From Panulirus ornatus (lineage: Eukaryota > Arthropoda > Malacostraca > Decapoda > Palinuridae): a DNA stretch of 64,000 bases. This document shows positions 34,866-46,436 of this stretch, piece after piece. Within the stretch, counting starts at the first letter, position 1. Every line of letters begins with the position of its first letter. The notes under the pieces were generated by a model. It had not been told where the DNA came from. It saw only the letters and a list, made by a program, of their open reading frames with translations, and made no database searches. The position numbers and the translations under genes were made by a program. The stretch lies in the NCBI RefSeq assembly GCF_036320965.1, contig NC_092262.1:8508572-8572571 (forward strand), written 5' to 3'.

Positions 34866-35451
34866 CTGCAAATATAACAACCAATAACGTGTGAAATATT
34901 CAAAAACTGCCATCAAAATGAAAAGTAGTGCCCAGTTTTTAGTACGATAATTTCCATTTCAGAAAGTTTTTCCTTCACAGAGTTTTTTATGTGTGTATGA
35001 TACTACACTAACCTTACTCTCTCTTTTATAAACAAACTTTCCCTTAAAATCATGTAAATTTCTGCAGTAAACAACTTATACAAGATAGCATCCCCTAAAC
35101 CAAACAATCTATCTTTAATATGTTGTTTGAGCAAAATATGGATTTAATTACAACACTGATCAAAAAATGCTATGCATTTATTGATCAATAGTTATTTTGC
35201 TTGTCAACAGTCTGCAGTGTTCAATTTTTTTTTCAGACTATCAATCTAAGATCCAAGGTCCCAATTTAAAGACAAAACACAGAAAATATATATTTCTATG
35301 ACAGAGCAACTACATGGAACTATTTGCTCTTAGGGAAAGAATGGGCAATATTTCAGATTTCGAGTACAAAAAAGAAAAAGTTTTCAGGACCATTCACACA
35401 AGAGAACTGCTCACCTAGCATCAGATGCATACTTAAGACAAGTTTACTCAC
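34866..35451. other. intron; nothing recognised
   Basis: AT-rich intron between exons B and C. Confidence 0.45.
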
Positions 35452-35681
35452 ATTGTTAACTTTTTCAACAAACAAGTCTCCATTAATCTTCAAGCTTGTG
35501 CAGGTTTTCTTGTCCTGGAAGGTTACACTGGCCCCTTTGGTTACTATAGTATCAGTGTCTATACCATTAATTTCGATCGAATTATTGTTCCCAAGTGTGT
35601 GGATGATCTCCTTAGCCACCAGTGTCTTGTATTTGTGGTGTCCCACAACCTGCTGATCCCTCACACTCTGCCGCATGTACT
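35452..35681 (-). CDS. exon B: INGID-repeat region
   Basis: A 230-nt exon with acceptor CTGCATCAACAG and donor GTGAGTAAAC. Phase 1 start (completes a Glu with exon A), phase 0 end. It reads YMRQSVRDQQVVGHHKYKTL, VAKEIIHTLGNNNSIEINGI, DTDTIVTKGASVTFQDKKTC, TSLKINGDLFVEKVNN. It has INGID and the strand LKINGDLFV. No lesions. Confidence 0.8.
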
Positions 35682-36189
35682 CTGTTGATGCAGAGAAGCA
35701 ACATATAGTTTTATATTTTCCAAATTTCGCAAATGGGAAACTATATGGTCAAACTGAAGAATTAGCTTAAGATGACTCAAGATAGCTAATCATACAGAAT
35801 TATGATAGCACAGTGACAGTACTGTAACTAATGAGGTTTGGAGGTGCTGCTACTGCGGTACGGGCTCGAAGAAAGTTGGGAAAGGTTTTAAATTTCAATG
35901 CCTCAAGGGGATACTCTCGAGTTTTCTGGAGTATCCAAGTCTTACCCAGTCTTTTTGTGGTTACCTTGTTAAAACACCCTTAGGAATGGAACATTATGGG
36001 TGTCATTGCCTAACTTTATCAGGGAAATAGTAGGTTATTTAATACAAACACTTGAGGCGAGGTGGGATTTTAGTCTTTTGAACAATTTGAGAGCTCTGCT
36101 GTCTTGGGGAGACACTGCCCTGTAGTTGCTCTTGGCCATTGGCCTGTCAAAGGTGAGGCATAAAAAGCCGAGGAGTAAAAGGGACAAGT

Positions 36190-36480
36190 GACTGAGGGTG
36201 ATGGCTCAATGTAAATGGGTTGACAAGCGAGTTTAGGAGGGAACTTGGGGAGAATTTTGAAAGTTATAGTTTGGACGTTCTAGAGATTAGGGAAGCCCAT
36301 ATCCTTGGCAGGGTGTATGGAGAGAAAATGCAAGTTATGGGAGGATGAGGAAAGAGTTGAGGTATGGCCATGAATGAATGAAAATTATCGGTGTAAAGGA
36401 TAAGAATTTGGAAATGTGCAATCACAGAGTATGGGGTGTCACCAGAGGGAAAGGGTGTCAGTGACATAGATAGATATTCA
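36190..36480 (+). pseudogene. possible old LINE endonuclease relic
   Basis: CGAGTTTAGGAGGGAACTTG followed by ESYSLDVLEIREAH (36260-36300) resembles the N-terminal endonuclease pattern EERNLDVLALSETKL of the LINEs here. Decayed and of low certainty. A 41-bp tandem duplication around TAACAGTACCCTGTGTACAA lies nearby at 36628-36708. Confidence 0.35.
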
Positions 36481-37213
36481 TGGCCTATTTTCACAACTTC
36501 CTCAACCAATCAATCTTTCTCCATGAAATGTAACAAGTACAAAAACTACAATTTATTTCAAAAGGAAAGAAATACCTTAAGATACACTGTACTGCAATGT
36601 TACATGCAGTTCTACTTATGCCTACTTTTAACAGTACCCTGTGTACAATTAACTAAAAATCCTTTATTAACAGTACCCTGTGTACAATTAACTAAAAGTC
36701 CTTTATCTTTAAATTAGTTCACATCTAAATTCTAAGCAAAGCCCATTAAAATCATTTTTGAAAAGGTACCGTTTAGGAGGACAAGCTAGGAGCAATGAAT
36801 GTGCAAGGACAGTGTAATGGCAACTTCCCTGTTGTCTTTCCTAAGCAGTCTTGTTAGTAATCAAGAACTATTCTGTAAATACATAATGCCTGCATTATTT
36901 TCACAGCCCTAACTCCTTTTCTTATAAAAAAAAAAGGAGAGAAGGCCAAGAGTGTCATCATGTGTGTACAACTATAACCAATAAAGCTTCTAGCATCAAG
37001 TAAGGTAAACCTTGCACTGACCCTATTCTGCCACCTTGCCTAGGCAACTCACCCCCATCCCAAGCTCGCCTTCATTTAACATTGATATCACTTTTATGTT
37101 TCGAAAATATTAGGAAATAGTGGAACTTTCCTCCAGAAAAATTAGGAGGTTCCTTATCCCATTCCTATGCCCAACTAGATCAAAACAAGACCATTACGTA
37201 GCAGAAAACCTAC

Positions 37214-37373
37214 CACTAGCCAGCACTCCAGAGATCGTTCCTGCTATGGGACTGCCACGGGTGGTGAAGACATCCACTTCCATGTAGTTTGCACGCCAAC
37301 TTTCCTGTACATTCTGATCTACACCATCTAGTAGGAACTCCCGGGTTATGCAGTCTAGCGAGTGGCCATTCAC
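37214..37373 (-). CDS. exon A: first exon seen of the EAR-repeat gene
   Basis: A 160-nt exon with acceptor TTTCACTTTGCAG and donor GTAGGTTTTC. Phase 0 start, phase 1 end. It reads VNGHSLDCITREFLLDGVDQ, NVQESWRANYMEVDVFTTRG, SPIAGTISGVLAS. VNGHSLD is an NGxD-type start. Because it begins with an acceptor, earlier exons must exist above 37374, but none was recognised up to the window end. No lesions. Confidence 0.75.
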
Positions 37374-37850
37374 CTGCAAAGTGAAATGCTTAACCAAAAG
37401 CAACCACGTACTATTGATTATATTCCTTGACCACAATATGTCAGAACCACTAAACTCCATTTCCTCTACTATTACTATTATTACCACTGAACAACACTCA
37501 TCTACAGCTATGCCTGCTAGTTTGTCTAAAATTATGAAGGCCAACACGACAGTTTTTGGTTCCCAGTTATATGTATTAAATCATGAGCATACAGCCTTGG
37601 TTTGCTCACATACATCGACTTAAAGTGCAGGAATATACGAGTTAGCCAACTGTGCACCTGATCCATTCGATAAACAGGAAACCAAATATAGACATCCTAT
37701 GTATATAACACAACATGTTTAGTAGCCAGTATAAAGCAGTATTAGCCATATAAAGGACACCAGTTTCATACTGGTTTGCAATGCAAGAAGTATGCCTACT
37801 TGAATCCACATTTACAAAGTGATATCCCCTCAAATTCTCAAAAAAATTTC
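37374..37850. other. intron or flank; nothing recognised
   Basis: AT-rich, with no supported exon or element. Confidence 0.4.
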
Positions 37851-37854
37851 CATT

Positions 37855-38090
37855 GGTATAATAATCTTTTCAACATATAGTTTCCCACGAATACTCAACA
37901 AACTTATACCTCTGTAATTTGAACACTCACCTTTATCATCCCCTTTGCCTTTGTACAACAGCACTATGCATGCATTCCACCAATCCTCAGGCACTTCACC
38001 ACGAACCAAACATACACTGAATATCCTCACCAACCAGTCAACAACATGGTCACCCCCTTTTTTGATAAATTCCACTGCAATGCCATCCAA
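37855..38090 (-). pseudogene. internal LINE RT fragment
   Basis: One open minus-strand stretch: LDGIAVEFIKKGGDHVVDWL, VRIFSVCLVRGEVPEDWWNA, CIVLLYKGKGDDKGECSNYR, GISLLSIRGKLY. Both the 5' and the 3' parts of the element are missing, which is unusual for a LINE copy because these normally keep the 3' end. Confidence 0.85.
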
Positions 38091-38094
38091 GTAT

Positions 38095-38587
38095 ATATAT
38101 ACAAACACAAATGTACATAAGCTCTTAAAATACATTATTCATTATAAATTTTACAATTTGTAACATTCAAAATATAACAGCAATAAACCTTGCAAAAAAC
38201 ATAATACATTTGAAAACAGTAATACACATGATAATATAACACCAATAAACATCATATTAATATTCAATTAATACACATCAGCAAATAATAAAATCATCTA
38301 CAATAGTATACAATAAATGCAAATATTTCACTATATATAGCAATTACAATATACCTTATAATATGAAAGTTACACTTATGCTAATATACAAGTAAGACAC
38401 ATACTAACATACTACTTATAATCATATCAAACTAATACACTTAATATTCAATGCAAATGCAACTGTAATCAAACAAATAATACAGCTGAAATACAACAAA
38501 TACACCTAATAGAATATACACACAATATACATATAAAAATAACACAACTATCAATATCAATCAAAAATTTAAATCTATACATCAATA
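38095..38587. repeat. AT-rich degenerate repeats
   Basis: Loose repetition of short motifs such as AATACACAT and AATATAACACCAATAAAC. No coding content. Confidence 0.6.
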
Positions 38588-41500
38588 TTTTTAACTTTCT
38601 AAAATGGGAAACAGAAGAAGGAGTCACGCGGGGAGTGCTCATCCTCCTCGAAGGCTCAGACTGGGGTGTCTAAATGTGTGTGGATGTAACCAAGATGTGA
38701 AAAAAGGAGAGATAGGTAGTATGTTTGAGGAAAGGAACCTGGATGTTTTGGCTCTGAGTGAAACGAAGCTCAAGGGTAAAGGGGAAGAGTGGTTTGGGAA
38801 TGTCTTGGGAGTAAAGTCAGGGGTTAGTGAGAGGACAAGAGCAAGGGAAGGAGTAGCAGTACTCCTGAAACAGGAGTTGTGGGAGTATGTGATAGAATGT
38901 AAGAAAGTAAATTCTCGATTAATATGGGTAAAACTGAAAGTTGATGGAGAGAGATGGGTGATCATTGGTGCATATGCACCTGGGCATGAGAAGAAAGATC
39001 ATGAGAGGCAAGTGTTTTGGGAGCAGCTGAATGAGTGTGTTAGTGGTTTTGATGCACGAGACCGGGTTATAGTGATGGGTGATTTGAATGCAAAGGTGAG
39101 TAATGTGGCAGTTGAGGGAATAATTGGTATACATGGAGTGTTCAGTGTTGTAAATGGAAATGGTGAAGAGCTTGTAGATTTATGTGCTGAAAAAGGACTG
39201 GTGATTGGGAATACCTTGTTTAAAAAGCGAGATATACATAAGTATACGTATGTAAGTAGGAGAGATGGCAAGAGAGCGTTATTCATTACGTGTTAACTGA
39301 CAGGCGCGCGAAAGAGAGACTTTTGGATGTTAATGTGCTGAGAGGTGCAACTGGAGGGATGTCTGATCATTATCTAGTGGAGGCTAAGGTGAAGATTTGT
39401 ATGGGTTTTCAGAAAAGAAGAGTGAATGTTGAGGTGAAGAGGGTGGTGAGAGTAAGTGAGCTTGGGAAGGAGACTTGTGTGAGGAAGTACCAGGAGAGAC
39501 TGAGTACAGAATGGAAAAAGGTGAGAACAATGGAAGTAAGGGGAGTGGGGGAGGAATAGAATGCATTTAGGGAATCAGTGATACATTGCGCAAAAGATGC
39601 TTGTGGCATGAGAAGAATGGGAGGTGGGTTGATTAGAAAGGGTAGTGAGTGGTGGGATGAAGAAGTAAGATTATTAGTGAAAGAGAAGAGAGAGGCATTT
39701 GGACAATTTTTGCATGGAAAAAATGCAATTGAGTGGGAGATGTATAAAAGAAACAGACAGGAAGTCAAGAGAAAGGTGCAAGAGGTGAAAAAGAGGGCAA
39801 ATGAGAGTTGGGATAAGAGAGTATCATTAAATTTTAGGGAGAATAAAAAGATGTTCTGGAAGGAGGTAAATAAAGTGCGTAAGACAAGGAAGCAAATGGG
39901 AACTTCAGTGAAGGGCGCAAATGGGGAGGTGATAACAAGTAGTGGTGATGTGAGAAGGAGATGGAGCAAGTATTTTGAAGGTTTGTTGAATGTGTTTGAT
40001 GATAGAGTGGAAGATATAGGGTGTTTTGGTCGAGGTGGTGTGCAAAGTGAGAGGGTTAGGGGAAATGATTTGGTAAACAGAGAAGAGGTAGTAAAAGCTT
40101 TGCGGAAGATGAAAGCCAGCAAAGCAGCAGGTTTGGATGGTATTGCAGTGGAATTTATTAAAAAAGGGGGTGACTGTATTGTTGACTGGTTGGTAAGGTT
40201 ATTTAATGTATGTACGACTCATGGTGAGGTGCCTGAGGACTGCCGGAATGCGTGCATAGTGCCTTTGTACAAAGGCAAAGGGGATAAGAGTGAGTGCTCA
40301 AATTACAGAGGTATAAGTTTGTTGAGTATTCCTGGTAAATTATATGGGAGGGTATTGATTGAGAGGGTGAAGGCATGTACAGAGCATGTACAGAGCATCA
40401 GATTGGGGAAGAGCAGTGTGGTTTCAGAAGTGGTAGAGGATGTGTGGATCAGGTGTTTGCTTTGAAGAATGTATGTGAGAAATACTTAGAAAAGCAAATG
40501 GATTTGTATGTAGCATTTATGGATCTGGAGAAGGCATATGATAGAGTTGATAGAGATGCTCTGAGGAAGGTATTAGGAATATATGGTGTGGGAGGCAAGT
40601 TGTTAGAAGCAGTGAAAAGTTTTTATCGAGGATGTAAGGCATGTGTACATGAAGGAAGAGAGGAAAGTGATTGGTTCTCAGTGAATATAGGTTTGCGGCA
40701 GGGGTGTGTGATGTCTCCATGGTTGTTTAATTTGTTTATGGATGGGGTTGTTAGGGACGTGAATGCAAGAGTTTTGGAAAGAGGGCAAGTATGAAGTCTG
40801 TTGTGGATGAGAGAGCTTGGGAAGTGAGTCAGTTGTTGTTCGCTGATGATACAGCGCTGGTGGCTGATTCATGTGAGAAACTGCAGAAGCTGGTGACTGA
40901 GTTTGGTAAAGTGTGTGAAAGAAGAAAGTTAAGAGTAAATGTGAATAAGAGCAAGGTTAATTATTAGGTACAGTAGGGTTGAGGGTCAAGTCAATTGGGA
41001 GGTAAGTTTGAATGGAGAAAAACTGGAGGAAGTAAAGTGTTTTAGATATCTGGGAGTGGATCTAGCAGTGGATGGAACCATGGAAGCGGAAGTGAATCAT
41101 AGGGTGGGGAGGGGGCGAGAATCCTGGGAGCCTTGAAGAATGTGTGGAAGTCGAGAACATTATCTCGGAAAGCAAAAATGGGTATGTTTGAAGGAATAGT
41201 GGTTCCAACAATGTTGTATGGTTGCGAGGTGTGGGCTATGGATAGAGTTGTGCGCAGGAGGGTGGATGTGCTGGAAATGAGATGTTTGAGGACAATGTGT
41301 GGTGTGAGGTGGTTTGATCGAGTAAGTAATGTAAGGGTAAGAGAGATGTGTGGAAATAAAAAGAGCGTGGTTGAGAGAGCAGAAGAGGGTGTTTTGAAAT
41401 GGTTTGGGCACATGGAGAGAATGAGTAAGGAAAGATTGACCAAGAGGATATATGTGTCGGAGGTGGAGGGAACGAGAAGTGGGAGACCAAATTGGAGGTG

Positions 41501-41798
41501 GAAAGATGGAGTGAAAAAGATTTTGAGTGATCGGGGCCTGAACATGCAGGAGGGTGAAAGGCGGGCAAGGAATAGAGTGAACTGGATCGATGTGGTATAC
41601 CGGGGTTGACGTGCTGTCAGTGGATTGAATCAGGGCATGTGAAGCGTCTGGGGGAAACCATGGAAAGCTGTGTATGTATGTATATTTGTGTGTGGACATA
41701 TGTATATACATGTGTATGGGGGTGGGTTGGGCCATTTCTTTCGTCTGTTTCCTTGTGCTACCTCGCAAACGCGGGAGACAGCGGGAAAAAAAAAAATC
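38588..41798 (+). mobile_element. near-full-length RTE-clade LINE
   Basis: Starts TTTTAACTTTCTAAAATGGG. The endonuclease is open from 38604 to about 39285: MGNRRRSHAGSAHPPRRLRL, GCLNVCGCNQDVKK, ALSETKLKG with the catalytic [25 protein letters not shown] small deletion near 39283, a TAG at 39557 and an 11-bp duplication at about 40378-40390 (GTACAGAGCAT doubled) break the frame. RT: YRGISLLSIPGKLYGRVLI, YVAFMDLEKAYDRVD, RQGCVMSPWLFNLFMDGV, LLFADDTALVADS (40836). C-terminal part 41133-41609. Ends with the family tail and an A-run. No clear target-site duplication. Confidence 0.92.
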
Positions 41799-42150
41799 AA
41801 CAAATCACGTAAAATAATAATTTCTTTATGTGATACTTGGTAAATTTTAAATCTAACACAGGCAAATATTGCAGTTCATACATTCTTACCTCCTCCTTCA
41901 ATACACATTCCTAAATACATTTTAACTACATTCAAAGTCAGTAACTTATAACATTAACAAAAGGAAATAATTATTGATTCAAAAACACTAACCAGGCACA
42001 TACATTTTCACATAGCCTACCTCAGTTAATCCATCTTCTACTGCAATACATGTCAAAATGGCAATTAAAATTATTCCTACTACACTCATAATCATATTTC
42101 AACAGCTATGTGAACTCTTGTCAAGTTTCAATAACTTTTCTTGAATCTAT
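41799..42150. other. AT-rich, nothing recognised
   Basis: Non-coding sequence between two LINE copies. Confidence 0.4.
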
Positions 42151-42151
42151 A

Positions 42152-43490
42152 AAGCGGCAGGGATGTGTGATGTCTCCATGGTTGTTTAATTTGTTTATGG
42201 ATTGGGTTGTTAGGGAGGTGAATGCAAGAGTTTTGGAAAGAGGGGCAAGTATGCTGTCTGTGGTGGATGAGAGAGCGTGGGAAGTGAGTCAGTTGTTGTT
42301 CGCTGATGATACAGTGCTGGTGGCAGATTCCTGTGAGAAACAGCAGAAGCTGGTGACTGAGTTTGGTAAAGTGTGTGAGAGAAGAAAGTTGAGAGTAAAT
42401 GTGAATAAGAGCAAGGTTATTAGGTACAGTAGGGTTGAGGGTCAAGTCAATTGGGAGGTAAGTTTGAATGGAGAAAAAGTGGAGGAAGAGAAGTGTTTTA
42501 GATATCTGGGAGTGGATTTGGCAGCGGATGGAACCATGGAAGCGGAAGTGAATCATAGGGTGGGGGAGGGGGCGAAAATTCTGGGAGCACTGAAGAGTGT
42601 GTGGAAGTCGAAAACATTATCTCGGAAATCAAAAATGGGTATGTTTGAAGGAATAGTGGTTCCAACAATGTTGTATGGTTGCGAGGCATGGGCTATGGAT
42701 AAGAGTTGTGCGCAGGAGGGTGGATGTGCAGGAAATGAGATGTTTAAGGACAATATGTGGAGAGGTGGTTTGATCGAGTAAGTAATGTAAGGGTAAGAGG
42801 GATGTGTGGAAATAAAAAGTGTGGTTGAGAGAGCAGAAGAGGGTGTTTTGAAATGGTTTGGTCACATGGAGAGAATGAGTGAGGAAAGATTGACCAAGAG
42901 GATAATGTGTCAGAGGTGGAGGGAACGAGGAGAAGTGGGAGACCAAATTGGAGGTGGAAAGATGGAGTAAAAAAGATTTTGTGTGATTGGGGCCTGAGCA
43001 TGCAGGAGGGTGAAAGGCGTGCAAGGAATAAGAGTGAATTGGAACGATGTGGTATACCGGGGCCGATGTGCTGTCAGTGGATTGAACCAGGGCATGTGAA
43101 GCGTCTGGGATAAACCATGGAAAGTTCTGTGGGGCCTGGATGTGGAAAGGGAGCTGTGGTTTCAGTGACAGTTAGAGACTGAGTGTGAACGAATGGGGCC
43201 TATGTGGTCTTTCCTAGCACTACTTCACACACGAGGGGGGAGGGGGTTGTTATTACGTGTGGCGAGGTGGCGATGGAAATGAATAAAGGCAGACAGTATG
43301 AAGTATGTACATGTGTATATATGTATATGTCTGTGTGTGTATATACATGTATACGTTGGGATGTAGAGGTATGTATATTTGCGTGTGTGGATGTGTATGT
43401 ATATACATGTGTATGTGGGTGGGTTGGGCCATTCTTTCATCTGTTTCCTTGCGCTACCTCGCAAATGCAGCAGACAGCGACAAAGCAAAA
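42152..43490 (+). pseudogene. 5'-truncated LINE copy
   Basis: Starts at the RQGCVMSPWLFNLFMDWVV block and includes LLFADDTVLVADSCEKQQKL (42294), VVPTMLYGCEAWAMD (42656), then shifts near 42700 and 42820. Full-length 3' UTR and the terminus CTACCTCGCAAATGCAG, then an A/T-rich tail. Confidence 0.9.
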
Positions 43491-43527
43491 TAATAATAAT
43501 ATAATATATATAAACATTCATTAAACA

Positions 43528-45255
43528 TGATTTGGTAAACAGAGAAGAGGTAGTAAAAGCTTTGCGGAAGATGAAAGCCGGCAAGGCAGCAGGTTTGGAT
43601 GGTATTGCAGTGGAATTTATTAAAAAAGGGGGTGACTGTATTGTTGACTGGTTGGTAAGGTTATTTAATGTATGTATGACTCATGGTGAGGTGCCTGAGG
43701 ACTGCCGGAATGCGTGCATAGTGCCTTTGTACAAAGGCAAAGGGGATAAGAGTGAGTGCTCAAATTACAGAGGTATAAGTTTGTTGAGTATTCCTGGTAA
43801 ATTATATGGGAGGGTATTGATTGAGAGGGTGAAGGCATGTACAGAGCATGTACAGAGCATCAGATTGGGGAAGAGCAGTGTGGTTTCAGAAGTGGTAGAG
43901 GATGTGTGGATCAGGTGTTTGCTTTGAAGAATGTATGTGAGAAATACTTAGAAAAGCAAATGGATTTGTATGTAGCATTTATGGATCTGGAGAAGGCATA
44001 TGATAGAGTTGATAGAGATGCTCTGAGGAAGGTATTAGGAATATATGGTGTGGGAGGCAAGTTGTTAGAAGCAGTGAAAAGTTTTTATCGAGGATGTAAG
44101 GCATGTGTACATGAAGGAAGAGAGGAAAGTGATTGGTTCTCAGTGAATATAGGTTTGCGGCAGGGGTGTGTGATGTCTCCATGGTTGTTTAATTTGTTTA
44201 TGGATGGGGTTGTTAGGGACGTGAATGCAAGAGTTTTGGAAAGAGGGCAAGTATGAAGTCTGTTGGGGATGAGAGAGCTTGGGAAGTGAGTCAGTTGTTG
44301 TTCGCTGATGATACAGCGCTGGTGGCTGATTCATGTGAGAAACTGCAGAAGCTGGTGACTGAGTTTGGTAAAGTGTGTGAAAGAAGAAAGTTAAGAGTAA
44401 ATGTGAATAAGAGCAAGGTTATTAGGTACAGTAGGGTTGAGGGTCAAGTCAATTGGGAGGTGAGTTTGAATGGAGAAAAACTGGAGGAAGTAAAGTGTTT
44501 TAGATATCTGGGAGTGGATCTGGTAGCGGATGGAACCATGGAAGCGGTAGTGGATCATAGGGTGGGAGAGGGGGCGAAAATTCTGGGAGCCTTGAAGAAT
44601 GTTTGGAAGTCGAAAACATTATCTCGGAAAGCAAAAATGGGTATGTTTGAAGGAATAGTGGTTCCAACAATGTTGTATGGTTGCGAGGCGTGGGCTATGG
44701 ATAGAGTGGTGCGCAGGAGGATGGATATGCTGGAAATGAGATGTTTGAGGACAATGTGTGGTGTGAGGTGGTTTGATCGAGTAAGTAACGTAAGGGTAAG
44801 AGAGATGTGTGGAAATAAAAAGAGCGTGGTTGAGAGAGCAGAAGAGGGTGTTTTGAAATGATTTGGGCACATGGAGAGAATGAGTGAGGAAAGGTTGAAC
44901 AAGAGGATATATGTGTCGGAGGTGGAGGGAACGAGGAGAAGAGGGAGACCAAATTGGAGGTGGAAAGATGGAGTGAAAAAGATTTTGTGGGATCGGGGCC
45001 TGAACATGCAGGAGGGTGAAAGGAGGGCAAGGAATAGAGTGAATTGGAGCGATGTGGTATACCAGGGTTGACGTGCTGTCAGTGGATTGAATCAGGGCAT
45101 GTGAAGCGTCTGGGGTAAACCATGGAAAGCTGTGTAGGTATGTATATTTGCGTGTGTGGACATATGTATATGCATGTGTATGGGGTGGGTTGGGCCATTT
45201 CTTTCGTCTGTTTCCTTGCGCTACCTCGCAAACGCGGGAGACAGCGGCAAAAAGA

Positions 45256-45256
<1 letters not shown>
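43528..45256 (+). pseudogene. 5'-truncated LINE copy sharing a private lesion with 38588-41798
   Basis: Begins NREEVVKALRKMKAGKAAGL, then the RT and C-terminal regions to 45071, then the shortened 3' UTR and AGCGGCAAAAAG. It carries the same 11-bp duplication (about 43841-43852) and the same RDVNARVLERGQV shift as the copy at 38588. A TGA at about 44861 breaks the WFGHMERM block. Confidence 0.9.

Positions 45257-45257
<1 letters not shown>

Positions 45258-45310
<53 letters not shown>
45258..45310. repeat. (AT)n microsatellite
   Basis: About 26 AT units between the LINE tail and the next SINE-like element. Confidence 0.98.
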
Positions 45311-45313
<3 letters not shown>

Positions 45314-45550
45314 CCCTGGGGATAGGGGATTAAGAATACTTCCCACGTATTCCCTGCGTGTCGTAGAAGGCGACTAAAAGGGGAGGGAGCGGGGGGCTGG
45401 AAATCCTCCCCTCTCGTTTTTTTTTTTTTTTTTTTTTTCCAAAAGAAGGAACAGAGAATTGGGCCAGGTGAGGGTATTCCCTCAAAGGCCCAGTCCTCTG
45501 TTCTTAATGCTACCTCGCTAACGCGGGAAATGGCGAATAGTTTAAAAGAA
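45311..45550 (+). mobile_element. SINE-like element built from LINE-end sequences
   Basis: Head: GATCCCTGGGGATAGGGGAT..., GTCGTAGAAGGCGACTAAAA, GGAGCGGGGGGCTGGAAATC, then a T-run, then a middle part (GGAACAGAGAATTGGGCCAG) and the tail CTACCTCGCTAACGCGGGAA plus an A-rich end. The head matches the 5' UTR of the LINE at 45604, and the tail matches the LINE 3' terminus. Confidence 0.75.
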
Positions 45551-45603
45551 AAGAAAAAAAAGATATATATTTTTTTTTTTTTTTTTTTTTTTATACTTTG
45601 TCG

Positions 45604-46233
45604 CGTGTCGTGGAGGGCGACTGGAGGGGACGGGAGCGGGGGGCCGGAAATCCTCCCCTCCTTGTATTAACTTTCTAAAATGGGAAACAGAAGAAGGAGT
45701 CACGCGGGGAGTGATCATCCTCCTCGAAGGCTCAGAGTGGGGTGCCTAAATGTGTGTGGATGTAACCAAGATGTGAAAAAAGGAGAGATAGGTAGTATGT
45801 TTGAGGAAAGGAACCTGGATGTTTTGGCTCTGAGTGAAACGAAGCTCAAGGGTAAAGGGGAAGAGTGGTTTGGAAATGTCTGGGGAGTGAAGTCAGGGGT
45901 TAGTGAGAGGACAAGAGCAAGGGAAGGAGTAGCAATACTCCTTAAACAGGAGTTGTGGGAGTATGTGATAGAATGTAAGAAAGTAAATTCTCGATTAATA
46001 TGGGTAAAATTGAAAGTTGATGGAGAGAGGTGGGTGATTATTGGTGCATATGCACCTGGGCATGAGAAGAAAGATCATGAGAGGCAAGTGTTTTGGGAGC
46101 AGCTGAATGAGTGTGTTAGCGGTTTTGATGCACGAGACCGGGTTATAGTGATGGGTGATTTGAATGCAAAGGTGAGTAATGTGGCAGTTGAGGGAATAAT
46201 TGGTATGCATGGGGTGTTCAGTGTTGTAAATGG

Positions 46234-46287
<54 letters not shown>

Positions 46288-46430
46288 AGATGTATAGGTA
46301 TGTGTATGTGCGTGTGTGGATGTGTATGTATATACATGTGTATGTGGGTGGGTTGGGCCATTCTTTCATAAGTTTCCGTGCGCTACCTCGCTAATGCAGG
46401 AGACAGCGACAAAGTATAATAAATAAATAT
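45604..46430 (+). mobile_element. internally deleted LINE bridged by (TA)n
   Basis: 5' UTR (GTCGTGGAGGGCGACTGGAG, GGGAGCGGGGGGCCGGAAAT), then an intact-looking endonuclease start at 45680 ([67 protein letters not shown]) to 46226. The rest of the protein is replaced by about 28 TA units, and the copy resumes in the 3' UTR (46285) to the terminus GCTACCTCGCTAATGCAGGA and A/T tail. Confidence 0.85.
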
Positions 46431-46436
46431 AAAATC

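Larger units (their letters stand above)
12967..37373 (-). pseudogene. EAR-repeat (TSPEAR-like) secreted-type protein gene, possibly broken
   Basis: This entry groups minus-strand exons that splice in phase: A 37214-37373, B 35452-35681, C 34679-34865, D 33316-33543, E 29415-29581, F 28443-28570 or 24199-24326, G 20387-20483, H 19872-19997, I 18053-18164, J 17748-17928, J' 17291-17349, K 15356-15514, N 14145-14310. Every border is AG/GT. The N-terminal two thirds contain diverged repeats around VNGxD or INGxN, with GN(L/M)(D)V-type strands. K and N resemble EAR/EPTP repeats, which form beta-propellers in LGI and TSPEAR proteins. Lesions: TGA in F, a one-base shift in J, and a one-base shift in N. 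No signal peptide or start codon is in view, so the 5' end is missing. I cannot tell pseudogene from assembly error. A functional extracellular adhesion or matrix role would be expected from the family only. Confidence 0.6.
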
